NCBI GenBank assembly: GCA_021734345.1
Contig: JAIPJC010000003.1
Coordinates: forward strand, 1-64,000
Length of the DNA stretch: 64,000 bases
Direction of reading: 5' to 3'
Source of the DNA: Kiritimatiellales bacterium
GTDB lineage: Bacteria; Verrucomicrobiota; Kiritimatiellia; Kiritimatiellales; Pontiellaceae
The position numbers and the translations under genes are program-made. The notes under the pieces were generated by a model that made no database searches, had not been told where the DNA came from, and saw only the letters and a list, made by a program, of their open reading frames with translations. Positions 43,702 through 53,038 of the stretch are shown here, piece by piece (the first letter of the stretch is position 1; each line of letters opens with the position of its first letter).

Positions 43702-44982
43702 CTATTGCTTCGGTTTTAGCAATTCGTTCTCTTTAAGATCCATCGAACCACTTGGCATTTCCAGCTTCGGCCCGATCTCCGGCTTCGGGGATTGCGCGGC
43801 ATCAATGTTTTGCGCCATTTTTTCGAGCCATTGCCGGAACTCTTCGCCACCGATGCGGTCTGTGAACGCCTGGAAGTTGCGATCCTCGCGCACCGGATCG
43901 AGCAGCGGATCCTGCATCCACCCCATCACAATTTTTTCGCCGAACAGCTGGGCGGCACGTCCAAGGGTTTGGACGGTTTCCTGGCTGAGCTGGAGCTGGG
44001 CATTGCAGATGGCGATCTGCTTGTAGTACGCTTGATTCCTGTAGTTGTTTTCGCGCAGCTTGTTCAGCGCAACCAGTGCCTTGGCATATTGACCAATCTG
44101 CATATAGGTCGAGGCCTGCCGCTCCAAGGCCTGGATATCTTTAGGCGCATCGCGCAGTACACGACCATAGACTTCGGCGGCTTCCGCAAAATTCCCCTGG
44201 TCATAGAGCGCGTTGGCTAGATAGCGCTGAATATCGGCATCATTGAGGTTTTCGTCGAGATACCACTCGGCCATGGACTGCACTGCTTCATGGTCGCCAA
44301 ACGCATCCAGCGCCTGAATCAGACTCTTTTTAACATCCTCGCGCGAAGGATCGACACTCAGCAGGCGAATATAGGAATTAACGGCCTCTACATAGTCTTT
44401 CTTTGCATAGTAGAGCCGCCCCAGACGTTCCAGGGCACCACTATGAGCAGGGTCTTGCCGCAATGCATTCTGGCATTGCTCGATGGCCTGGTCGTAGATA
44501 TTCCGCTGCAACAGGGCATCCGCCGAGCGTACGAGACGGTCGGCATCCTTCCATTTCTGGATGCGCTTCACAAACTGTTCGCGCGCGTCCTGATCTTGGA
44601 TATTGAAGTCTTCGACCATCGCAACCTCCTGCAACACCGGCGATTTTTCCGTATCCGCATGTTCGAGCCAGATGCTTTCCTCGTACAGGCTGATGCCTTT
44701 GCGCAGCATAAAGAATGCGATCACCAGCAACAGGATCATGATCACCGATTTCAGGATCGCCATCAGTGCCATTTTTTCGCGCGGATCCATCTTTTCCGGG
44801 CCTCTCCCGGATACCGCCTGATGGCGACCCGTTTTTCGCACGCTGTGCGCAGCGGAGGTCCTGCTGTCGTCAAAAAGCGGCTTTTCTGTCGGACTAGAGG
44901 AATAGAACTCGGTATTGGAGGCCAATGGATCGAATCCACCCGTCGCACGCACCGACCCAGTTTTTCTGTGTGTTTTTCTCAT
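43702..44982 (-). CDS. TPR-repeat protein with one membrane helix
   Basis: 426 residues. The first ~70 residues are basic and Ser/Thr-rich, then a single helix at about 72-94 (ALMAILKSVIMILLLVIAF). TPR units follow from about residue 140: AIEQCQNALRQDPAHSGALE, RLGRLYYAKKDYVEAVNSYI, RYLANALYDQGNFAEAAEVY, and QASTYMQIGQYAKALVALNK. The C-terminus is Pro-rich and charged. With a cytoplasmic N-terminus the TPRs would face the periplasm, but topology is not certain. A scaffold for an envelope complex is possible; no specific function is claimed. It precedes the GT4 gene by 23 bases. Confidence 0.82.
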   Translation of the reverse strand: MRKTHRKTGSVRATGGFDPLASNTEFYSSSPTEKPLFDDSRTSAAHSVRKTGRHQAVSGRGPEKMDPREKMALMAILKSVIMILLLVIAFFMLRKGISLYEESIWLEHADTEKSPVLQEVAMVEDFNIQDQDAREQFVKRIQKWKDADRLVRSADALLQRNIYDQAIEQCQNALRQDPAHSGALERLGRLYYAKKDYVEAVNSYIRLLSVDPSREDVKKSLIQALDAFGDHEAVQSMAEWYLDENLNDADIQRYLANALYDQGNFAEAAEVYGRVLRDAPKDIQALERQASTYMQIGQYAKALVALNKLRENNYRNQAYYKQIAICNAQLQLSQETVQTLGRAAQLFGEKIVMGWMQDPLLDPVREDRNFQAFTDRIGGEEFRQWLEKMAQNIDAAQSPKPEIGPKLEMPSGSMDLKENELLKPKQ

Positions 44983-45117
44983 AAGGCTGAAAGTACCGGT
45001 TTATTCCCCCACCCATCGGGGCATCATTCCATCAACAAAAGGTTGCAGTATTAGGTGCGGAAGGTTAAGTGTCAAGTGTTGCTCCGAACAGGTGAAATTT
45101 AAATCAGCAGGCATTTT

Positions 45118-45327
45118 ATGACGACATTTATTACATTATTCGTGACCGCACTGGTGCTAGTGGGCGTTCCGCTAGGTATTTTGGCAACGATCAATGGGCT
45201 TCGCAAGAAACAGCCCGGCTGCTCAGGAAACCATGATTGCGTGGTCTACAAGGGCGAGCGGATCACCTGTCCTTCGTGCGACTTGCGCGAATACAAGGCC
45301 GCCAAGCTCGCCGCGCAAAAACAATAG
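45118..45327 (+). CDS. Small Cys-rich single-pass membrane protein
   Basis: 69 residues: one N-terminal helix (FITLFVTALVLVGVPLGILA), then a short cytosolic or periplasmic tail with four cysteines, C-SGNHD-C and CPSC, the second group in the pattern of metal or Fe-S ligands. The layout recalls FeoB-associated Cys-rich or NqrM-type proteins, though it is not a clear member of either. It is convergent with the Fur-family gene at 45381. A strong terminator follows at 45353. A role in iron or Fe-S handling is only a guess from position and cysteines. Confidence 0.65.
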   Translation: MTTFITLFVTALVLVGVPLGILATINGLRKKQPGCSGNHDCVVYKGERITCPSCDLREYKAAKLAAQKQ

Positions 45328-45352
45328 CAGTCAATCCCGGGTCGATACCAAT

Positions 45353-45382
45353 GGGAGCATCCGAAGGGTGGCTCCCTTTTTT
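45353..45382 (+). terminator. Rho-independent terminator
   Basis: Stem GGGAGC (45353-45358) with GCTCCC (45371-45376) followed by six T. It ends the small Cys-rich gene and lies just before the stop codon of the convergent Fur gene. Confidence 0.75.
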
Positions 45383-45863
45383 ATACCTTGCGACAGGCGC
45401 CGCAGACACCAAACACAACAATCCGATGCGTACGTTCTTTGAAGTTGTGGAGAGAGCATGCCTGGGTAATGCGTTGGATCAACTTATCATCTGAAAACTC
45501 AATGAACTCACCGCACACATCGCATATCATATGTTCATGAACAGGGTGGTTGAAGGTATGCTCGTAGTGGGCGTGCACGTCGGTATCGCGGATGACCCGC
45601 ACAAATCCCGCCTCCTCCATCAGCGCGAGCGTCCGGTAGACTGTTCCGCGGCTGACATGGTTCGGCCCGCTTGAAAGCTCGGAGGCCAGATCGTCCGCAC
45701 AGAAATGGTCGTGGCGCGCAAACACCTGGGCAAGCACGATCTTTCGTGCCTGGGTGACTCTCGCCTGCTTTTTCTTGAGGAACGAGACAAACAACGGCCA
45801 AGCCTCTTCCACCGACTGCTGCACTTCCTCCGCTAGTTCCGTTCCTTGCTGCATTTTGCTCAT
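45381..45863 (-). CDS. Fur-family metalloregulator (Fur/PerR/Zur type)
   Basis: 160 residues from MSKMQQGTELAEEV with GGCGG upstream; a frame to 46013 is not plausible. The winged helix has ARVTQARKIVLAQVFARHD and SRGTVYRTLALMEEAGFV. Metal residues include HAHYEH and the structural zinc site C114-x2-C117 and C154-x2-C157 (ICDVCGEF; GVCGACRK). Whether it is a ferric, peroxide or zinc sensor cannot be fixed from sequence; a divergent ferredoxin and a nearby Cys-rich membrane protein favour iron or oxidative stress. Overlaps the preceding terminator by two bases. Confidence 0.9.
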   Translation of the reverse strand: MSKMQQGTELAEEVQQSVEEAWPLFVSFLKKKQARVTQARKIVLAQVFARHDHFCADDLASELSSGPNHVSRGTVYRTLALMEEAGFVRVIRDTDVHAHYEHTFNHPVHEHMICDVCGEFIEFSDDKLIQRITQACSLHNFKERTHRIVVFGVCGACRKV

Positions 45864-46004
45864 GATCGTGCCGCCGTCCTTTGTTTGAATTGAATCTATA
45901 TATAAACAACTGTATGCCGCATAATTATGACTGCAATCAAGAAATTTGCTGTTATATTCCGTCTTTTTATGTGACAAACACCCAATTAACAAAGGAGACC
46001 CATT
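45864..46004. promoter_or_regulatory. Divergent Fur / ferredoxin promoter region
   Basis: An AT-rich stretch of 141 bases holds both promoters. A perfect palindrome CATAATTATG lies at 45920-45929, inside GCATAATTATGACTGC, and could be a Fur/PerR-type operator; this is a pattern match only. Confidence 0.4.
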
Positions 46005-46175
46005 ATGGCACATGTTATTTCAAGCGAGTGTATTTCCTGCGGCGCATGCGAATCCACTTGCCCGGTGGAAGCCATCAGCCAAGGCGACGACCAGTTCGTA
46101 ATCAATGCAAATACCTGCACCGATTGCGGAGCCTGCGCCGATTCCTGCCCGGTTGACGCCATTTCCGCCGGCTAG
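46005..46175 (+). CDS. Bacterial 2[4Fe-4S] ferredoxin
   Basis: 56 residues. Two clusters are bound by CISCGACESTCP (residues 9-20) and CTDCGACADSCP (residues 38-49), the classic clostridial-type pattern. AAAGGAGACC stands just before the ATG. The length is the family's usual. It is an electron carrier of the cytoplasm. It is divergent from the Fur-family regulator, so iron-dependent control is likely. A terminator follows at 46196. Confidence 0.95.
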   Translation: MAHVISSECISCGACESTCPVEAISQGDDQFVINANTCTDCGACADSCPVDAISAG

Positions 46176-46195
46176 GTAAAACAACACCAAGCAGC

Positions 46196-46228
46196 AAAGA
46201 AGCGACCCATGATGCGGTCGCTTTTTTT
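46196..46228 (+). terminator. Rho-independent terminator after ferredoxin
   Basis: Stem AAGCGACC (46200-46207) with GGTCGCTT (46216-46223), loop CATGATGC, followed by a run of T to 46228. Extra A-T pairs lengthen the stem at its base, so it may act in both directions. Confidence 0.85.
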
Positions 46229-46269
46229 GTGTCTGCGCAGGGAGGAATTCCAACCGTAAAAGACGGTCT

Positions 46270-47058
46270 CTAGCGCATCCATTGCCTGCGGCGATAGGCG
46301 CCGGGGGCCATTCCATAGCGGGCTTTAAAACGGCGCGCAAAATGATACGGGGCGGAAAAGCCGCAACGATAGGAAATCTCGGCAACATTCAGTCCGGTAT
46401 CCACCAGCAGGCGCGTGCCGTGCTCGGTGCGCACATCCCAAAGATAATTCACAGGAGTGGTCTTTAAATGCACTTTAAACAGCCGGATCAAATGGGTCGG
46501 AGTAATGCAGGCAGCCCGCGCCATTTGGGTTAAATCCAACGGGGATCCAAACTTCTCATCAATCAGTCTTTTGGCCCGCAGAACGGATTCGGGAAGCGGT
46601 GCCAGTTGCTCAGGATATCCGGCTATATTGAAAAACTCATAAAACAGCAGATACGCTATCTGGTCATAGAGATTGAGAGCCGGGCGATCAGTTCGGGCGC
46701 CCAATGTCTTGGCCCAGTCGGTTAGTTCGTGGATTTTTCCAGACATTGGGAAAACGGTGGTCAGCTTCTGATAATCGACTTGCTGTTTTTCCGACAGCTC
46801 TACATCCAAAGCCGAACAATACCCGTGATGCGTCTTTTCATTTTGGGCGAAGCGGAATAATTCAACATGATCGGGCAATAGCAATGTAATCTCGCCCGGC
46901 CCGACCAAACGAACCATCCCGTCCACCGAAACACTGGCATGCCCGCTGTACACATAGAAAAGCTGGAGCGAGGTTTGCACGCGCGGTCCGAGCGAGCCTT
47001 GTTCATTATAAACAAAATCATCCACCCGAAAGCCGCTTATTATATCTGCTATGTTCAT
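46270..47058 (-). CDS. AraC-family regulator
   Basis: 262 residues. The N-terminal cupin half has FYVYSGHASVSVDGMVRLVG and GEITLLLPDHVELF. The C-terminal DNA-binding half has QMARAACITPTHLIRLFKVH and VAEISYRCGFSAPYHFARRF with KARYGMAPGAYRRRQ. It is divergent from a desaturase and a URO-D-type gene across 84 bases, so it probably controls them. It belongs to a different AraC subgroup from those at 27510 and 55832. Confidence 0.9.
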   Translation of the reverse strand: MNIADIISGFRVDDFVYNEQGSLGPRVQTSLQLFYVYSGHASVSVDGMVRLVGPGEITLLLPDHVELFRFAQNEKTHHGYCSALDVELSEKQQVDYQKLTTVFPMSGKIHELTDWAKTLGARTDRPALNLYDQIAYLLFYEFFNIAGYPEQLAPLPESVLRAKRLIDEKFGSPLDLTQMARAACITPTHLIRLFKVHLKTTPVNYLWDVRTEHGTRLLVDTGLNVAEISYRCGFSAPYHFARRFKARYGMAPGAYRRRQWMR

Positions 47059-47142
47059 TTGGTACTATTATTCGCAAATTGCAGATGTTGCCAGCCCAAT
47101 TATCGAACGCGTACATTTAACTCAATTAAACAGAAGGACTCT

Positions 47143-48135
47143 ATGAACGATCAGCGAATCAAGTGGTACCGGGTTTCCGTTGAAAAAGAAAAGCTCACCG
47201 AACTTAAACAACGCAGCGATTGGCGCGGATTCCTACAGTGCGGATCCCTGTTGTTGCTGGGTGCGCTCACGGGCTACGGATGTTATACGGCTTATCAGAC
47301 CGGCGACTGGCGCTGGATTATTGCAGCCTTCTTTGTGCACGGCACCTTGATTTCTTTTTTCGGGCCGCCCGCGGCCATTCATGAGCTTTCGCACGGAACG
47401 TCGTTCAAAACCAAATTTTGGAACGAATTTTTCATCCGAATTTTCAGCTTTCTCAGCTGGACCAACTTTGTCTTCTTCCGCACCAGCCATCCCCTGCACC
47501 ATCAGCTGACGCTGCACAAAGGCCGCGACCTCGAAATCGTGCTGCCGCTGCAGGTCCGCCCCATCGATGTGCTTTACTGGCTGACGTTCAATCCATTCTA
47601 CGCCTTCCAGCAACTGAAAACCCATCTGCGCCACAGTCGCGGCATCGTGCAAGGTGAATGGGAAGAGCGAATTTTCCCGGCGAGCGATCCTAAAAACCGC
47701 CAAGCGTTGTTCAATTGGGCTAGACTGCTGGTGATCGGGCACCTCGTGCTCGCAACAATCTTTGCCGCCACGGGCCATTGGATTCTGATTCCGATCATCC
47801 AATTCCCGTTTTACGCCAGCTGGCTCGCCAATCTGGTCGGCTTTCCGCAGCACGCCGGGCTGAAGTCCGACATCGACGACTTCCGCTACCTCTGCCGCAC
47901 CATGCGGCTCGGTCCGGTTCCGGCCTACCTCTACTGGAACATGAACTACCACACCGAACACCACATGTATCCCGCCGTGCCCTTCTGGAAGCTTCCGGAA
48001 CTTCATCGCCTGATCCAGCACGACATGCCGGTGCCGAACAAGGGACTGCGCTCCGCGTGGAAGGAAATCCTGCTGATTCAGAAACGGAAAAAAACAGAAC
48101 CGGACTACACCTTCGATCAGTTCGAACGAAAATAA
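47143..48135 (+). CDS. Membrane fatty-acid desaturase/hydroxylase family protein
   Basis: 330 residues from MNDQRIKWYRVSVEKEK, with AGAAGGA before the ATG; an open frame to 46939 is not coding. Membrane helices at about 35-52 and 58-74. The three histidine boxes of di-iron desaturases are H80-ELS-H84, H116-PL-HH120 with H125, and H270-TE-HH274 (NYHTEHHMYP). The conserved H237 (FPQHAG) is also present. The substrate may be a membrane lipid or a carotenoid or alkane-like molecule; the family is wide. It is followed after 13 bases by a URO-D-type methyltransferase, an unusual neighbour. A longer open frame on the other strand (47233-48243) is a shadow. Confidence 0.85.
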   Translation: MNDQRIKWYRVSVEKEKLTELKQRSDWRGFLQCGSLLLLGALTGYGCYTAYQTGDWRWIIAAFFVHGTLISFFGPPAAIHELSHGTSFKTKFWNEFFIRIFSFLSWTNFVFFRTSHPLHHQLTLHKGRDLEIVLPLQVRPIDVLYWLTFNPFYAFQQLKTHLRHSRGIVQGEWEERIFPASDPKNRQALFNWARLLVIGHLVLATIFAATGHWILIPIIQFPFYASWLANLVGFPQHAGLKSDIDDFRYLCRTMRLGPVPAYLYWNMNYHTEHHMYPAVPFWKLPELHRLIQHDMPVPNKGLRSAWKEILLIQKRKKTEPDYTFDQFERK

Positions 48136-48148
48136 CGAGGAAAAGAAA

Positions 48149-49291
48149 ATGACCAGCAAAGAACGGATTTTTAAACAACTCGCCGGTGAACCGGTCGACC
48201 ACATCCCGCTGATCGGCGGCTGGGTGCTCGGCGCGAAAAACATTGCAGAGATCGCCGGAATCAGCGTAGCGCAGTATCAGACCGATCCGCTCGGCGGCGT
48301 CCACGCCGCCAACCGCGTGCTCGGCTGCGACGGCCTCGTTCCTCCGGCCATTCCCAGCCCGACCGATCTCGATGAAAACCACCAAGGTGAAGTCCGGGAA
48401 GAAAGCTTCAAAGGGGTCGAAGCCGAAGACCTGCTGGCCTACGCCGAAAAAATTCCAGACACCGAAGAGCAGGTGCTGGCCGAACGCTTCAATGAAAAGA
48501 AGGCGCAAGCCGACATTGCCGCCATGTACGACATGCACCTGCGGAACACCAAAGGCTTCACCTTGATTCCCAACGACTGGGGTATTTCCGCCAACTTCAC
48601 CCTCTTCGCCATCTATGGCTACCAGGCCTTTCTCGAAGCCACCGCCTTCTATCCCGAAGCCGTCGAAAAAATATTCTGGGAATCCGCCGTCATCGCCCGC
48701 CGTCAGAATTTTTACCACATCGACATGATCAAGAAACACGACCTGCCGCGCATGATGTTCACCGGCCACGACATCTGCAACCAGATCGGGCCGATGTGTT
48801 CGCCGAAATACCTAAAGGAAAGCTACTGGCCGCACTCCAAATATGCCCTTGAGCCGTTCGTCAAAGAAGGCATCCGGCTGATCCACCACTGCGACGGCAA
48901 CGTCATGCCGATCATCGACGACATGATCGACGTCGGCTACACCGGCTTCCAGGGATTCCAGTACGAGTGCGGCGTCGACCCGTACAACCTCGCCGCGCGG
49001 CGCGGCATCAACGGCGAGCACATGCTCTTCATGGCCGGACTCTCCGTCACCCGCACCCTGCCCTTCGGCACGGTCGAGGAAGTGAAGGACGAAATCGAAT
49101 ACTGCATGGACTACACCGACGGCGGCAAAGGCCTTTTCCTCTTCACCAGTAACGTCGTCGGCATCGAAGTACCGACGATCAATTTAAAAACCGCCTACCA
49201 CCACGCGGCCTCCATCAACCCTGAAACCTGGATCGCGAAAAAACGCGAATGGCCATGGTCGTTGCGCGAATCAAAAACGTTGTTGAGATAA
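48149..49291 (+). CDS. URO-D-fold methyltransferase-type protein
   Basis: 380 residues from MTSKERIFKQLAGEPVDHIP, a typical start of the MtaA/CmuA/URO-D branch. AAGAAAATG follows GAGGAAAAG. The fold is supported by PLIGGWVLGAK, a central FTGHDICNQIGPMCSP, and RLIHHCDGNVMPIIDDMID around residue 250, where the H-x-C pair is the zinc site seen in methyltransferases. True HemE lacks it. GLFLFTSNVVG near the end is family-like. It is cotranscribed with the desaturase. Together with the similar protein at 20281 it shows that this organism uses several such enzymes; the methyl donor and acceptor are unknown. Confidence 0.8.
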   Translation: MTSKERIFKQLAGEPVDHIPLIGGWVLGAKNIAEIAGISVAQYQTDPLGGVHAANRVLGCDGLVPPAIPSPTDLDENHQGEVREESFKGVEAEDLLAYAEKIPDTEEQVLAERFNEKKAQADIAAMYDMHLRNTKGFTLIPNDWGISANFTLFAIYGYQAFLEATAFYPEAVEKIFWESAVIARRQNFYHIDMIKKHDLPRMMFTGHDICNQIGPMCSPKYLKESYWPHSKYALEPFVKEGIRLIHHCDGNVMPIIDDMIDVGYTGFQGFQYECGVDPYNLAARRGINGEHMLFMAGLSVTRTLPFGTVEEVKDEIEYCMDYTDGGKGLFLFTSNVVGIEVPTINLKTAYHHAASINPETWIAKKREWPWSLRESKTLLR

Positions 49292-49357
49292 CGTCCTTCG
49301 CCGGGTTTTTTCCAAGCCTTGGACTTTTTCGGATCGCAGAGCCTGTAAACGAGCCGG
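49292..49357. repeat. Short palindrome of the TTCCAA/TTGGAA type between URO-D and BRO genes
   Basis: TCCAAGCCTTGGA at 49311-49323 is a perfect palindrome with a one-base centre, flanked by T-runs on both sides. It resembles copies at 50225-50240, 50360-50377 and 50391-50408. It could serve as a two-way terminator for the convergent genes. Confidence 0.5.
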
Positions 49358-50209
49358 TCAAGACTCTTCCCCAGAACTACGTTCCATCCGTCGGCGATTT
49401 TCCGGCAGTTCTTTGTAGTTCGTGCGGGTTGAAATCTTGCGTCCGCTCTTTTTCTCCAGCTCTTTGCGTGCGTTTCCAGCCACCTTGCCTCCGGCACGGG
49501 CCGCCTTGCGGTTTTCAGGAAACCCTTCCGCATCCGTATTGCGGGCGATTTCCGTGGTGGAGGCTTCTCCCAACATGGTGAAAATCAGCTCCAGATCGGT
49601 CATATGGTCGCGCAGGTTGTCGCCGGTGTGGCTCAGCGCCTTGAAGTCGCGGTATTCCGTTGGAGTCATCCCGAAGGTCGCCTTGCTGATTTCCGCAGTT
49701 AAAATGGAGTATTCCACCTGTTCCTTCACCCCGCGCTTTTTCCACTCATCGGTCAGCTCATCGCGCACGGCAATGCCGCGCATCCGTTTTTCGATCCACG
49801 CCTCGGAATAGCCCTTCTGCCGGTAAATCTCCCTCATCCGCCGGGCGGCCCGTTCGGGATTTTCGATTTCCTGCAACCGTTCATAGCCGACCTTCGCCAG
49901 CCAGCGCTTGAACGGCTCGGCCTTCGGCGACGGAACCGACTGGATCAGGCGCAGAAGTTGCTCCGCATCAGCGACATCAGTCAATCGCTGTTTGCCGTCT
50001 GCTGCCGTCATTTTGAAAGCGTGACAATTCGTCACGGTTTCATTGCCCTCTTTTTTGAGTCGTTCTTTGAGCTTTCGCCAATAGGCGCCGGGATTCACGC
50101 TGTCGGTTAGTACACCGACCACATCCACGATTGCGAAATACCATTTCTGAGCGGCCTCGTTCCAGACCCGCCGCACCTGCTTTTCTTCGAATAAAACCGG
50201 ATTGTTCAC
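49358..50209 (-). CDS. BRO-N domain protein (phage-antirepressor-like)
   Basis: 283 residues with a GTG start and GGGAGAAAAGA before it. The N-terminal ~110 residues are the BRO-N/antirepressor DNA-binding fold (VRRVWNEAAQKWYFAIVDVV, VLTDSVNPGAYWRKLKERL, DVADAEQLLRLIQSVPSPKA). The rest is typical of a stand-alone chromosomal group (RDFKALSHTGDNLRDHMTDLE; FTMLGEASTTEIARN; ARAGGKVAGNARKELEKKSG). No other phage gene is near, so it is a domesticated or orphan copy. It is surrounded on both sides by short TTCCAA palindromes. Its role is likely in DNA binding and regulation, but unproven. Confidence 0.85.
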   Translation of the reverse strand: MNNPVLFEEKQVRRVWNEAAQKWYFAIVDVVGVLTDSVNPGAYWRKLKERLKKEGNETVTNCHAFKMTAADGKQRLTDVADAEQLLRLIQSVPSPKAEPFKRWLAKVGYERLQEIENPERAARRMREIYRQKGYSEAWIEKRMRGIAVRDELTDEWKKRGVKEQVEYSILTAEISKATFGMTPTEYRDFKALSHTGDNLRDHMTDLELIFTMLGEASTTEIARNTDAEGFPENRKAARAGGKVAGNARKELEKKSGRKISTRTNYKELPENRRRMERSSGEES

Positions 50210-50522
50210 TCTTTTCTCCCTGTCTTTCCAAACTTTTGAAGCTGAACCACTAATTTACGCGACTCGGTTCAATCACTGTCCCCTGGCTTCTGTCCTCCGA
50301 CCTCAGGGTTTGCCTTCCACAATTCCGGCTTGCCTTGCTCCCGTTGCACCCCAGCGATTCTTCCAAACAGTGGAAAGTTCTCTACAGTATTTTTCCAAAG
50401 GTTGGAAGCGCAGGGAACCGTTTTTCCAAGCCGGTAAATTTTTACATTCAAGCAAGGAACGCCTATCAAAGAAAAAGGGACGGCGCGATGCCGTCCCTTT
50501 CATGCTCCAAGGATTTGAAATC
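50210..50522. repeat. Non-coding gap with several TTCCAA...TTGGAA palindromes and a terminator
   Basis: Besides the copy at 49311, related palindromes occur at 50225-50240 (TTTCCAAACTTTTGAA), 50360-50377 (CTTCCAAACAGTGGAAAG), 50391-50408 (TTTTCCAAAGGTTGGAAG) and a half copy at 50421-50430. No open frame there looks like a gene. The same gap ends with the terminator at 50475-50501. Confidence 0.6.
50475..50501 (-). terminator. Rho-independent terminator of ahcY
   Basis: An 11-base perfect stem, AAAGGGACGGC at 50475-50485 with its complement at 50491-50501, loop GCGAT. On the minus strand it is followed by T-rich sequence and lies 22 bases after the ahcY stop codon. Confidence 0.85.
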
Positions 50523-51947
<1,425 letters not shown>

Positions 51948-51972
51948 AACCTTACTCCTTTTTGTATTTAAA

Positions 51973-52899
51973 TTATTCCTTGATACCAACAACCATTAAA
52001 ACCGACAGATCGGGCGTCGCACCCGGCAGCGAATCAACCACGAGCGGCTTGAGTCCGGCCTGCTTGAGCCACTCCCTGATTTCGAGCGGATCGAAGCCGA
52101 GCCACTGGTCGGCCCACTCCTCGCGCGCCCATTCGTGCTCGTGGCGGACCAGGTCGAGGATGACCAGCTGACCGCCCTGCTTCAAGGCCGCCGCCGCCGA
52201 CCGGAGCACCTCCTCGGGGAACGAGGCATGGTGCAACGACTGGCTCAAAAACACCGCATCAAGATCCAGCCCGGCCATATCGAGCCGTTCTAAGATTCCT
52301 TTGCGCAGCTCGATGCGATCCGAAACACCCTGCTCCGTCGCCTTTTCCTCAACCAGTTTGAGCATCTTTTCCGACTGGTCGAACGCAACGACCTTCTCGG
52401 CAAAACACGCCAGCAACAACGTCAAATGCCCCTCGCCGCAACCCAGATCGGCCACCTTCTTGCCGGCAAATCCCGCAGCCAACGCCGCAGCCAATGCCTG
52501 CCAACCGCCGCCCGGTTCGGTGAGCGAACCGTAGCGCCCGGCAATCTCGTCGAAAAATTCACGGCTTCTTTTGCGGCGCAGCTCCAAAACCCGGTCGACC
52601 GCCGTCGCATCGCGGTTGGCCACCGACATTTCCTTTAGCCGTTCGTTGAGGATCTGCGCGAAAGCGGCATCGCGAAAGAGCGGCCCGCGGTTGTAGAAAA
52701 CCGAAGTTCCATCGCGCCGCGACTCCACCAAACCGGCTTCCCGCATCGGTTTAAGGTGGCGGCTGACGGTCGATTGCGGCATTTCCAGGGCCTGAACCAG
52801 CTCGGCTACGGAAAGTTCCGCTTGGTCGATCGACCGCAGAATCCGCAAGCGCCCCTCGTCCGCCAATGCCTTGAAAATGTCGAGAATATCATTCATCAT
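51973..52899 (-). CDS. ArsR-type regulator fused to SAM-dependent methyltransferase domain, SahR-like
   Basis: 308 residues. Residues about 1-95 are an ArsR winged helix ([40 protein letters not shown]). Residues about 120-308 are a class I methyltransferase-like domain with the SAM motif [12 protein letters not shown] (D151) and a [13 protein letters not shown] segment. The same arrangement is that of SahR of Proteobacteria, which senses S-adenosylhomocysteine and controls ahcY and metH. Here ahcY is the next gene. A TATCCG-N6-CGGATA operator stands just upstream of its start, so self-regulation is likely. Methyl transfer activity has not been shown for this branch. Confidence 0.87.
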   Translation of the reverse strand: MMNDILDIFKALADEGRLRILRSIDQAELSVAELVQALEMPQSTVSRHLKPMREAGLVESRRDGTSVFYNRGPLFRDAAFAQILNERLKEMSVANRDATAVDRVLELRRKRSREFFDEIAGRYGSLTEPGGGWQALAAALAAGFAGKKVADLGCGEGHLTLLLACFAEKVVAFDQSEKMLKLVEEKATEQGVSDRIELRKGILERLDMAGLDLDAVFLSQSLHHASFPEEVLRSAAAALKQGGQLVILDLVRHEHEWAREEWADQWLGFDPLEIREWLKQAGLKPLVVDSLPGATPDLSVLMVVGIKE

Positions 52900-52904
52900 C
52901 CATA

Positions 52905-52922
52905 TATCCGAATTTCCGGATA
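52905..52922. promoter_or_regulatory. Probable SahR-like operator
   Basis: Inverted repeat TATCCG (52905-52910), spacer AATTTC, CGGATA (52917-52922), six bases before the start codon of the ArsR-methyltransferase gene. A further AGGATATTT follows at about 52926. ArsR regulators bind short inverted repeats of this type near their own promoters. Confidence 0.55.
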
Positions 52923-53038
52923 AAAGGATATTTACACGGCCCTGTCAACGCCCATGACGGAAAATCAACGATTTGCACTTGTTTTTGAGCACATAACGCC
53001 CAACCCTGTCGGATCTATCAATTTTTAAGGTTTGCTTC

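Noticed and set aside
47233-48769. Two long minus-strand open frames (47233-48243 and 47795-48769).
   Set aside because: Antisense to the desaturase and URO-D genes, low-complexity Val/Gly/Arg-rich, no family pattern.
49358-50209. Prophage region around the BRO-domain gene.
   Set aside because: No integrase, capsid, portal, terminase or attachment site nearby; neighbours are ordinary metabolic genes.
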